From Clostridiales bacterium (lineage in GTDB: Bacteria; Bacillota; Clostridia; Lachnospirales; Lachnospiraceae), in assembly GCA_029267975.1 (NCBI GenBank), contig JAJUHH010000189.1, positions 1 through 6,189 on the forward strand: DNA of 6,189 nt, in the 5' to 3' direction. Positions 1 through 6,189 of this stretch are shown here, piece by piece. The notes under the pieces are model-generated. The model was given only the letters and a program-made list of their open reading frames with translations, had not been told where the DNA came from and searched no databases. Within the stretch, counting starts at the first letter, position 1. Each line of letters begins with the position of its first letter. The translations under genes were made by a program, and so were the position numbers.

Positions 1-114
1 GATGGCAAGCTGGCGGTTCTGCTGACCAATACCAATGAAAATGAGTCGGTTCATGTCAGGAAGCGTCTGGAAGAGAAGAACATTAAAACCTATTTGGAGA
101 AGGAGTATGAATAG
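1..114 (+). CDS. pelD: C-terminal end of a probable PelD-like regulatory protein (5' truncated)
   Basis: The window opens inside a reading frame of 37 codons ending at the TAG at 112-114. The visible tail begins DGKLAVLLTNTNENE and finishes with a charged helix rich in Glu, Lys and Arg. A hydrophobic strand followed by 'LLTNT' and then an amphipathic helix is what I would expect at the end of a degenerate GGDEF domain, the C-terminal domain of PelD. In known systems PelD is a membrane-anchored GAF plus degenerate-GGDEF protein that binds cyclic di-GMP and activates Pel synthesis. The assignment rests mainly on context: the gene ends three bases before a PelE-like gene and lies upstream of pelF and pelG. 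The membrane helices, GAF domain and RxxD ligand site, if present, lie outside the window. Another regulatory or signalling protein remains possible. Confidence 0.5.
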   Translation, partial: DGKLAVLLTNTNENESVHVRKRLEEKNIKTYLEKEYE

Positions 115-117
115 ACC

Positions 118-1041
118 ATGGATACCGCAGGGCTTTGGCCGGTTCTGATCATAGTAATCATCAACTCGATCCTGGCACTTACCTTATTGAGCGGGGCCTT
201 TTTTCAGAAAAAGGGACAGCGCGCCACCATGCTGCTATTGTCCTGGTTTATATTTCTCGTTCCCCTGTTTGGCCTTCTCTATATTTTATTTGGCAGCCTC
301 CTTAACTTTTTAAAACGGAGGAAGGATGTTGATCTAAGTGACGTCAGCTTTAGCCAGGATCGGGAGAAGGAGATCCTGCCTCCGGACCGGGAGACTGAGA
401 TGAACTTTGTTCCAATTCAGGATGCACTGGCAATTTCTGATAGCAACAGTCTGAGGAGACTCCTTTTGGACAGCTTGCGAAGTAATGCCAAAAGGACCAT
501 ATCAAGTATTGCAGTTGCCATGAACAGCAAGGATACGGAGACCTCTCATTATGCAGCCTCCATCATCCTGGATGCCTTGTCGGAATGTCGTTCCACCGCC
601 CAGAATATGCTTGCGCAAATGCAGAAAAATCCGGAGGATGTTGAGATGAACCTGCTCACCCTGGACTATATTCATGATATTCTCAGCATGAAGATCATGA
701 ATGATGTGGAACAGAGGTCTTACATCTATATTCTGGATAATGTGGCAGAGAATCTGTTTTCCCATAACCTTTGGCATATGACGGCAACCCATTACCTCTG
801 GCTGACCGATCTGTTTCTCTCCATCAAGGATTATCAGATGGCTGATAAGTGGGTATCCAGGGCCGGGGTCTATCGGCCAAATATGCTGGATACCTATAAG
901 GCCAATTTGCATTTATATTATGAACAGCAGAATCAGACAGCCTTTTTTGATTGTCTGAATGAGCTGAGGGCTTCGGATCTTGTTGTCGATGAAGAGATTT
1001 TGCGTCTGTTCCGTCTATATGGCGGTAGGACTATAAAATGA
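118..1041 (+). CDS. pelE: PelE-like inner-membrane protein of the Pel synthase complex
   Basis: The 307-residue protein has two N-terminal membrane helices, about residues 8-28 and 39-62, joined by a short basic loop (QKKGQR). A basic stop-transfer stretch (KRRK, 66-69) follows, and the rest should be cytoplasmic. After an acidic linker comes a long, mostly helical domain (about 95-307) with the segment 'DTETSHYAAS', which I associate with PelE-family proteins. The later part (about 215-300) looks like degenerate TPR-type helical pairs, for example 'YQMADKWVSRAGVYRPNMLDTYKANLHLYYE'. PelE is known as a small membrane protein with TPR-like repeats that joins PelD, PelF and PelG in the synthase complex. 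The ATG lies three bases after the upstream stop, with GGAGAAGGAG at 96-105 as a ribosome binding site; the 12-base spacing is slightly long. No other in-frame start precedes the first helix. The family call is by pattern and context. Confidence 0.68.
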   Translation: MDTAGLWPVLIIVIINSILALTLLSGAFFQKKGQRATMLLLSWFIFLVPLFGLLYILFGSLLNFLKRRKDVDLSDVSFSQDREKEILPPDRETEMNFVPIQDALAISDSNSLRRLLLDSLRSNAKRTISSIAVAMNSKDTETSHYAASIILDALSECRSTAQNMLAQMQKNPEDVEMNLLTLDYIHDILSMKIMNDVEQRSYIYILDNVAENLFSHNLWHMTATHYLWLTDLFLSIKDYQMADKWVSRAGVYRPNMLDTYKANLHLYYEQQNQTAFFDCLNELRASDLVVDEEILRLFRLYGGRTIK

Positions 1042-2966
1042 TTTCATTTTTTTATAGAAGGCTAGGAGATATGATTTCAATACGGAATTATTTCACGATT
1101 ATTATCCTGATGTTTATGATCTTTGTTATGTTTATGTTTGTAGGTGTTTCCTCGGAACTCCTGACTGAGACTGCTGCCGATGAACGGCTGGAAGAGGAGA
1201 TTAATATAGGAGCCTCAGATACTATCACTGCCGCTTCCCTTCAGCTGAAGGAGGAGAGTGGGACTGATCCGGGAGCAGGCCGAATGATCCTTAATCCGGA
1301 ATTAAAAAGAAAGGCAGCCATAGTAGCTAAGGATACTAAGACTCCGTCTTCACGGATATTACAGGAGTGGTGCGTCTATAACAAATACCTGTTCAGGGTC
1401 TTTCCTGCCTTACCGGATGCAGCCGAGTTGGCTAAGTATGACCTTGTATTGTTTGATGACAGCAGTATCATAGGAAGGGATACGGAGCGTTTATACGCTT
1501 ATGCCGAGCAGGGAGTTACCCTGATCTTTACACAGCTTCCGGATTATCAGGAACTATCCGCTGATAAAAAGCTGGCTGACTTCTTCGGCATAGCTGAGAC
1601 AGTCGCAGAAGAAGTCACTGCCGATGGAATTAAGATATATGCGAATTTTATGCTCAATAAGGAACGGATCTATCAGAGGGGGGATTACTTTGGCAATCTG
1701 GATGATACCCAGGTTAGGCTTCCCTATTATTCTCTCAGGGCAGGCTATGAAGTATATGCTGCTGCTATTTTGGCAGGTCAGGAGCAGCAGGAGAATGATC
1801 TGAAGCTGCCCCCGCTTCTATGGCGTACCTATACGGGCAATTCCTTTGTGTATGTGGTTAACAGTGATCACTTTGACGGAATGTCCATGCTGGGGATCTT
1901 AACCGGCTTTCTGGCCAATCAGGGCAGATATTACTTATATCCGATTGTCAATGCACAAACCATCTCCATGATAGACTATCCTTATTTTTCTGATGAGAAT
2001 AGGGCGGTCATGCAAAACATGTATAGCCGAAGTGCGGAAGCCATAGCCAGAGATATCCTATGGCCGAACATTGTACAGATACTGAAAAACTTCGGCGGCT
2101 CCTACAGCTTTTTTGCCTCCTCTCAGCTGAACTATGAAGGCGAGGAAGGACCAAAGGACAGCTTTTTGGAGTTTTATCTGCAGGAGATCGATAAGCTTCC
2201 CGGTAATATGGGGCTTTCCTTAGGGCAGGTATCAGAGCTCAGCTTACAGGAGCTGCTAGAGCAAAATGAAGCATTTTATCAGGCATCTCTTCCGCAATAT
2301 AAGTTCTCTGCCTTATATACTGCAAAATTTAGCGAGGAGGAGGTCAAAGCCTGCTTAGGGCAGGACTTTCTTACAAAGATCAGTCTTGTCATGTCTGATT
2401 ATAAACCAGGGGATACTTTGCTCAGCTTCCTAGAGGAGGATGTCCTTTCAGTAAAATTCAACCTGGAAGGTACCAGGCATGAAACACTGGATGATCTGCA
2501 AATGATCTGTGTGGAGAATGCCCTTGGTATGTGTAATATGAAGATGGAGATCGGACGGGTCTTCTATCCACAGAGTGATCGCGATGCCTGGAATAACCTT
2601 AGCACAAAATGGTCCAGGGAGAAGACCTACTTCAACGATTTTGCCAAGCTGGATATGATACCAATCTATGAGATGGAAAAGCGGGTAAGACGTTTCCTTG
2701 CTCTGGATTTTACTTATGAATATTTTGAAGATACCATTGATATCCAGATAGATCATTTTGACCAGGAAGCCTATTTTATCCTGATTGCCGGCAGCAGCAG
2801 GATTGATGCGGTCAATAACGGCAAGGCAGACAGGATCTCTGATCAGGCCTACCTGATTAAGGCCACAGCTGCCTCAGTAAGTATTCACCTGACCGAAGAA
2901 AACAGGCTCAAAAAGCCCAAAGATCAAAAGTTACTTCCCAGTAATAAGGCGGAAAGGCAGGGGTAG
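1038..2966 (+). CDS. DUF2194-type membrane-anchored extracytoplasmic protein of the pel cluster
   Basis: This 642-residue protein has one N-terminal hydrophobic helix (about 18-37) after basic residues, so it should be anchored with its bulk outside the membrane. A variable linker (about 40-88) leads to an alpha/beta domain (about 90-185: 'KAAIVAKDT', 'YDLVLFDDSSI', 'GVTLIFTQLPD') resembling amidotransferase-like or Rossmann-type folds. A second region (about 260-365) contains 'FVYVVNSDHFDG', 'YPIVNAQTISMIDYPYF' and 'GGSYSFFASS', and could be a polysaccharide-deacetylase-like barrel. A beta-rich C-terminal part (about 555-618) follows. Overall pattern and position match DUF2194 proteins found beside pelF/pelG in Clostridia. 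It sits where PelA-type hydrolase/deacetylases occur in other Pel clusters, so processing or guiding the exported polymer is a reasonable inference. Only four histidines exist (278, 481, 573, 617) and no HxxxH motif, so standard CE4 chemistry is unlikely. The first ATG overlaps the pelE stop; ATG 1071 is an alternative start. Confidence 0.72.
   Translation: MISFFYRRLGDMISIRNYFTIIILMFMIFVMFMFVGVSSELLTETAADERLEEEINIGASDTITAASLQLKEESGTDPGAGRMILNPELKRKAAIVAKDTKTPSSRILQEWCVYNKYLFRVFPALPDAAELAKYDLVLFDDSSIIGRDTERLYAYAEQGVTLIFTQLPDYQELSADKKLADFFGIAETVAEEVTADGIKIYANFMLNKERIYQRGDYFGNLDDTQVRLPYYSLRAGYEVYAAAILAGQEQQENDLKLPPLLWRTYTGNSFVYVVNSDHFDGMSMLGILTGFLANQGRYYLYPIVNAQTISMIDYPYFSDENRAVMQNMYSRSAEAIARDILWPNIVQILKNFGGSYSFFASSQLNYEGEEGPKDSFLEFYLQEIDKLPGNMGLSLGQVSELSLQELLEQNEAFYQASLPQYKFSALYTAKFSEEEVKACLGQDFLTKISLVMSDYKPGDTLLSFLEEDVLSVKFNLEGTRHETLDDLQMICVENALGMCNMKMEIGRVFYPQSDRDAWNNLSTKWSREKTYFNDFAKLDMIPIYEMEKRVRRFLALDFTYEYFEDTIDIQIDHFDQEAYFILIAGSSRIDAVNNGKADRISDQAYLIKATAASVSIHLTEENRLKKPKDQKLLPSNKAERQG
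1064..1070 (+). promoter_or_regulatory. Candidate ribosome binding site for an internal start at 1071
   Basis: AGGAGAT directly precedes an in-frame ATG at 1071, codon 12 of the DUF2194-type gene. The core AGGAG (1064-1068) is a better match to the anti-Shine-Dalgarno sequence than the TAGGAC before the first ATG at 1038, but its two-base spacing is unusually short. Both starts keep the whole membrane helix, so the choice changes only eleven N-terminal residues (MISFFYRRLGD). The overlap of ATG 1038 with the pelE stop (ATGA) favours the upstream start through translational coupling. The true start is unresolved. Confidence 0.35.
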
Positions 2967-2969
2967 CAT

Positions 2970-4451
2970 ATGAAGGTTTGTCTCATAGCAGAAGGCTGTT
3001 ATCCCTACGCTGTAGGCGGTGTATCCAGCTGGATCCACAGTATGATAAGATTATTTCCCAATATTGAGTTTAAGCTGATCACCATCGTATCAGATCGCAG
3101 CATCAGCGGCAAATTTGCTTATGAGCTGCCGCATAATCTTACGGAAGTCCATGAGGTCTTCCTGCAGGATGTGGACTGGATCGGCAGGCACAAAACAGTA
3201 AGAAATCGGGTGCACCTTAAGAAAAAGGAGGTCGAGGCGCTGCGCAGCCTTATCATCGGGGAAGAGGTTGACTGGATGACAGTATTTCATATGTTTTACA
3301 GAAAAAATATCTCCATCAACAATCTTTTGATGAGCCCGCAATTTCTTGAGATCACCAAGGAGTATTACTCCCTGCGTTTTTCAGAGATTACCTTTTCAGA
3401 TTTTTTGTGGACCTTACGCTCCATATATTTACCCCTCTTCTTTGCCCTTAAGTGTGTTCCGCCGAAGGCAGATATTTATCATAGCGTATCCACCGGATAT
3501 GCAGGCATGATCGGTAGTATGGCCTTATCCTTATATCCCAATGCCAAGCTGCTCATTAGTGAGCATGGGATATATACCAGAGAGCGGGAGGAGGAGATTA
3601 TCAAAGCAAAATGGGTACAGGGAGTATATAAGTCCATATGGATCGAGCAGTTTCGAAAGATGTCCAAATGCGCATACTATTATGCGGATTTGGTGACCTC
3701 CCTCTTTGAACAGGCTCATTTGCTTCAGATTGAGCTGGGCTGTCCCAGGGAAAAGGCGATCATCACCCCAAATGGTATTGATGTAAAGAAATTTGAAGGG
3801 ATACCTGTAAAAGACCCGGAAGACCCTTATATTAATGTCGGAGCAATCATTCGGGTAACTCCCATCAAAGATGTGAAAACCCTGATCAACGCCTTTTATT
3901 ATGCCCATGAGAAGCAGCCAAGGCTAAAGCTGTGGATTATGGGACCGGAGGATGAGGACCCGGAGTATGCTGCAGATTGCCGGGAGTTGGTCAGGGCATT
4001 AAATGCAGAGAATATCGTGTTCACCGGAAGTATTCGTACAACAGACTATATCGGTAAGATGGATATCAATATCCTAACTTCTATTAGTGAAGGACAGCCC
4101 CTGACAATCCTGGAGGGCTTTGCTGCGAAAAAGCCCTGTATCGCAACCAATGTAGGTAATTGCCAGGGACTCATATACGGGGAGAACGATTCCTTTGGGG
4201 AGGCAGGGATTGTAGTATCGGTGATGAATATCTCTGAAATTACCGATGCGATCCTTAAGCTGGCAAATAATCCGGAGCTTGCCAGGCAGATGGGCATAAA
4301 CGGTTATAACCGTTTGATTGCCAAATATCAAAGTGTATTTATGGAAGATACTTACCGGGAGATCTATAAGACGCTTGCAGGTATGAGTAATGTTGTATTT
4401 CCTGAGGAACCCTTTGTACTGCACAAGGGTAAATCAGTAGAGGAAAGGTAG
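2970..4451 (+). CDS. pelF: PelF, GT4-family glycosyltransferase (Pel polysaccharide polymerase)
   Basis: The 493-residue protein is a soluble GT-B retaining glycosyltransferase of family GT4. The N-terminal Rossmann domain opens with 'MKVCLIAEGCYPYAVGGVSSW', whose glycine loop (G16-G17) and 'GGVSSW' are typical of PelF. Further family signatures are 'EHGIYTRERE' (198-207), 'NGID' (268-271), 'RVTPIKDVKTLINAF' (295-309) and the EX7E motif (E374 and E382 in 'SEGQPLTILEG'), whose second glutamate normally contacts the donor nucleotide-sugar. Length and motif order are those of an intact enzyme. In characterised Pel systems PelF is cytoplasmic, uses a UDP-sugar and builds an N-acetylhexosamine polymer, delivering it to the PelD/PelE/PelG membrane complex. 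The start is set by AGGGG at 2959-2963, six bases before ATG. The gene begins three bases after the preceding stop and ends three bases before pelG. The specific donor sugar here cannot be read from sequence. Confidence 0.93.
   Translation: MKVCLIAEGCYPYAVGGVSSWIHSMIRLFPNIEFKLITIVSDRSISGKFAYELPHNLTEVHEVFLQDVDWIGRHKTVRNRVHLKKKEVEALRSLIIGEEVDWMTVFHMFYRKNISINNLLMSPQFLEITKEYYSLRFSEITFSDFLWTLRSIYLPLFFALKCVPPKADIYHSVSTGYAGMIGSMALSLYPNAKLLISEHGIYTREREEEIIKAKWVQGVYKSIWIEQFRKMSKCAYYYADLVTSLFEQAHLLQIELGCPREKAIITPNGIDVKKFEGIPVKDPEDPYINVGAIIRVTPIKDVKTLINAFYYAHEKQPRLKLWIMGPEDEDPEYAADCRELVRALNAENIVFTGSIRTTDYIGKMDINILTSISEGQPLTILEGFAAKKPCIATNVGNCQGLIYGENDSFGEAGIVVSVMNISEITDAILKLANNPELARQMGINGYNRLIAKYQSVFMEDTYREIYKTLAGMSNVVFPEEPFVLHKGKSVEER
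4298..4315 (+). repeat. Perfect 18-bp palindrome inside pelF
   Basis: The sequence AAACGGTTATAACCGTTT equals its own reverse complement over all 18 bases, centred on TTATAA. It lies in the 3' part of pelF and encodes part of '...INGYNRLI...', a segment commonly conserved in GT4 enzymes, so coding constraint explains some of it. It resembles a dimeric regulator half-site pair, or could form a short hairpin in mRNA, but it has no flanking promoter elements. A chance palindrome is quite possible. Confidence 0.5.
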
Positions 4452-4454
4452 TGT

Positions 4455-5921
4455 ATGGCTGGTCTTGGTGTTCAACTAAATCGAATATTTGATAAGCATA
4501 CCATAGCAGCTTCCCTGTATGGCATTGGCTTTAGCTTTGTCTATACCATTGCACCAATGCTGCTTGTCATGGGATGTCTCCTTGGGATGTTTTGGGCACT
4601 CGGCTTTGATCAGGTAGGCTACCTGGATAGGGAGACTTTTTCTGCCAGTATCCTATATATCTTTATCTTCTCCCTTTTAACCTCCTCACCCTTTAATTCT
4701 GTGCTCTTAAAATATCTGTCTGACAAAGTATATGAGCAGAGATATGAGGATATCAGGCCCTGCATTTATGTGGGAACCGTTACGAACCTGACCTTATCCT
4801 CCCTGGTGGCAATCCCTTTTTATATCTACGAGATTCTGGTAGGACAAGTAGCTGTGATTTATGTATTTACCACCTATTTATGCTATCTGGGACTGACCCT
4901 GACGATTTCCACCATGGTTTATAATTCGCTGCTGAAGCAATACAAGAAGATTACAGGATATTTCTTGTATGGTATGATATTTACCTTTGCCTTATCCCTG
5001 CTTTTTTGCTACATCTTTCAATTTACGATCACCTTCAGCATGCTGCTTGCTCTGGCTCTGGGCTTTTTGCTGATCGCAGTGTTAGAGCTTGCCAATGTAC
5101 TGCGTTATTTTCCGGGGAATAGCTGCAGATATAAGGAGGTCCTTATTTATTTTGGAAACTACTGGAAGCTTATTGCCTCTAATTTTTTATATACCGTGGG
5201 TTTGTTTGCTCATAATTTTGTATTTTGGGCCCAGCCCTGGCATTTGGTTGTCCGTAACACCTATGTCTGCAACCAGTCCTATGATATGGCTTCCTGCCTT
5301 GCTATGTTTACCAATATATCGGCCAGCGTTTTATTTATCTCCAGGGTAGAGATGCACTTTCATGAGAGATATAAGGGCTATACCCAGGCAGTGATCGGCG
5401 GTAAGCTGGACAGTATTGAGAAGGCCAAGGAGAGGATGTTTCGGGGCTTATCCTCCCAGCTGCTGTCCCTTACCTATCTGCAGTTTATTGTTAGTGTCAT
5501 CATCTTTTTGATTGCTATTATCCTTCTTCCCATCATGGGCTTCTCGGGTATGATCATGGAAATATACCCTCAGCTGGCAGTTGGATATTTTATTTCCTTT
5601 TTAATGTACTCAGAAATGCTGTTTCTGTATTACTTTGATGATTTAACAGGGGTTGTCATCAATGGCTTGATTTATGCAAGCATTTCCTTTGGAGCCAGTG
5701 TAATTGCCACTCGTTTGCCAGCCATATGGTATGGTGCAGGTTTTACAGCAGCATCCTTTTTAGCATTTACCTTCTGCTATTTTAGACTTCGTTGGATTGA
5801 GAAAAACATAGATACCCATGTATTCTGCAGGGGAACGGTTTTGAGACAGGTTAAGGCTGAGAGACCTCCGGCAGATGTCTTTAATGTATATAAAAGAACC
5901 GCTGACAATGTGAGCAGGTAG
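4455..5921 (+). CDS. pelG: PelG, polytopic membrane protein for Pel export
   Basis: The 488-residue protein has about twelve membrane helices, roughly at 21-45, 63-85, 104-127, 133-155, 169-189, 193-215, 240-258, 277-297, 340-360, 372-394, 397-419 and 424-444. This fits PelG, a distant relative of the MOP flippase superfamily and the proposed transporter of the Pel synthase complex. Family-like segments are the N-terminal 'MAGLGVQL', 'LYTVGLFAHNFVFW' (245-258), 'YDMASCLAMFTNISASV' (276-292) and 'LYYFDDLTG' (391-399). A large cytoplasmic loop (about 298-338) carries charged residues. The protein ends with a basic cytoplasmic tail of about 44 residues (445-488). AGGAAAGG at 4441-4448 is a good ribosome binding site six bases before the ATG, and the gene starts three bases after the pelF stop, consistent with coupled synthesis of the two partners. 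No frameshift or missing helix is apparent. Confidence 0.92.
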   Translation: MAGLGVQLNRIFDKHTIAASLYGIGFSFVYTIAPMLLVMGCLLGMFWALGFDQVGYLDRETFSASILYIFIFSLLTSSPFNSVLLKYLSDKVYEQRYEDIRPCIYVGTVTNLTLSSLVAIPFYIYEILVGQVAVIYVFTTYLCYLGLTLTISTMVYNSLLKQYKKITGYFLYGMIFTFALSLLFCYIFQFTITFSMLLALALGFLLIAVLELANVLRYFPGNSCRYKEVLIYFGNYWKLIASNFLYTVGLFAHNFVFWAQPWHLVVRNTYVCNQSYDMASCLAMFTNISASVLFISRVEMHFHERYKGYTQAVIGGKLDSIEKAKERMFRGLSSQLLSLTYLQFIVSVIIFLIAIILLPIMGFSGMIMEIYPQLAVGYFISFLMYSEMLFLYYFDDLTGVVINGLIYASISFGASVIATRLPAIWYGAGFTAASFLAFTFCYFRLRWIEKNIDTHVFCRGTVLRQVKAERPPADVFNVYKRTADNVSR

Positions 5922-5931
5922 AAGGAAGGAG
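5922..5931 (+). promoter_or_regulatory. Strong ribosome binding site for the DUF2304-type gene
   Basis: AAGGAAGGAG lies in the 17-base gap after the pelG stop, seven bases before the ATG at 5939. It fixes the start of the last gene and lets it be translated independently of pelG. No hairpin or T-run occurs in the gap, so transcription probably continues through it. Confidence 0.75.
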
Positions 5932-5938
5932 TATTCTT

Positions 5939-6189
5939 ATGTCAATCACGCTTCGTATATTTATATGTATTTCAGGTCTTGCCCTGATCATCATGGCAAG
6001 AAGAGCCAGTATTGCCCGCAAGATGACGGAAAGGCAGAGTTTATTCTGGATCTCAGGCGGTTTAACCATTATTATGTTTGGTTTACTTCCCTGGCTGGTG
6101 TATTTTATATCCGACCAGTTTGGGGTAGATTATCCGCCCTCCATCATCTTTGCCATTGCCAACATACTTGCCATCTTTGGAATCTTCAA
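5939..6189 (+). CDS. DUF2304-type small membrane protein (3' truncated by window end)
   Basis: An open frame of 83 codons runs off the window end. It begins MSITLRIFICISGLALIIMA, a membrane helix (about 3-20), followed by a basic cytoplasmic segment (RRASIARKMTERQ, 21-33). A second helix (about 36-58) contains 'GLLPWLVYFIS', then a loop 'DQFGVDYPPS', then the start of a third helix (about 68-83). This layout, with tryptophan early in helix two, a proline near its end and 'G(I/V)xxPPS' before helix three, matches DUF2304 proteins, which are usually about 110-120 residues. DUF2304 genes commonly sit next to GT2-type glycosyltransferases in cell-envelope polysaccharide loci, but their biochemical role is not established. 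The position after pelG suggests it belongs to the same operon, perhaps with a further glycosyltransferase downstream. The ribosome binding site at 5922-5931 supports the start. Confidence 0.75.
   Translation, partial: MSITLRIFICISGLALIIMARRASIARKMTERQSLFWISGGLTIIMFGLLPWLVYFISDQFGVDYPPSIIFAIANILAIFGIF

Noticed and set aside
502..912. 136-codon open frame on the minus strand inside the PelE-like gene
   Set aside because: It lies wholly within a well-supported plus-strand gene and its translation, rich in His, Ile and Gly, has no recognisable domain; it is a reverse-frame shadow.
1678..1683. Run of six G in the DUF2194-type gene as a possible phase-variation tract
   Set aside because: The tract is short, the frame is intact on both sides, and no repeat array accompanies it.
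2462..2477. Short inverted repeat CCTGG...CCAGG in the DUF2194-type gene as a possible hairpin or terminator
   Set aside because: The stem is only five pairs, no T-run follows, and it lies in the middle of a coding region.
3531..3908. 125-codon minus-strand open frame inside pelF
   Set aside because: pelF motifs (EHGIYTRE, NGID, RVTPIKD) are encoded on the other strand across the same bases; no independent start signal or family was seen.
4074..4424. Overlapping minus-strand frames across the pelF EX7E region
   Set aside because: They overlap the most conserved part of pelF and look like by-products of its codon use.
5089..5349. 86-codon plus-strand open frame in another frame within pelG
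   Set aside because: Hydrophobic content comes from reading the pelG membrane segments out of frame; no ribosome binding site was seen and pelG is intact across it.
5881..6069. 62-codon minus-strand open frame spanning the pelG/DUF2304 junction
   Set aside because: It runs antisense to a strong ribosome binding site and two supported genes, with no recognisable product.

Overview
The window reads as a single plus-strand operon fragment from a low-to-moderate GC Gram-positive anaerobe. Codon use (frequent AGG/AGA arginine codons), strong purine-rich ribosome binding sites and the protein sequences suggest Clostridia, most likely a Lachnospiraceae-type organism. That taxonomic call is an inference, because no rRNA or other marker is present. 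Nearly every base is coding. I see no promoter, terminator, tRNA, mobile element or CRISPR array.

Layout: (1) 1-114, the last 37 codons of a protein whose tail and position fit the cytoplasmic regulatory protein PelD; (2) 118-1041, a PelE-like protein with two N-terminal membrane helices and a helical cytoplasmic part; (3) 1038-2966, a membrane-anchored, mostly extracytoplasmic DUF2194-type protein; (4) 2970-4451, the GT4 glycosyltransferase PelF; (5) 4455-5921, the twelve-helix membrane protein PelG; (6) 5939 to the window edge, the start of a small DUF2304-type membrane protein. Junctions are very tight: a 4-base overlap between genes 2 and 3, three-base gaps at three others, and 17 bases before the last gene. 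This points to one transcript with coupled translation.

Together the genes encode the inner-membrane machine for a Pel-type exopolysaccharide. By analogy with characterised Pel systems, PelF polymerises an N-acetylhexosamine chain from a UDP-sugar, PelG with PelD and PelE forms the synthase/export complex, and PelD would switch it on through cyclic di-GMP. The least understood part is the DUF2194 protein. It occupies the position where many Pel clusters carry the PelA hydrolase/deacetylase, but it has only four histidines and no HxxxH zinc motif, so it is unlikely to be a standard CE4 deacetylase. The DUF2304 gene at the end hints that this cluster carries additional glycan-modifying genes beyond the window.
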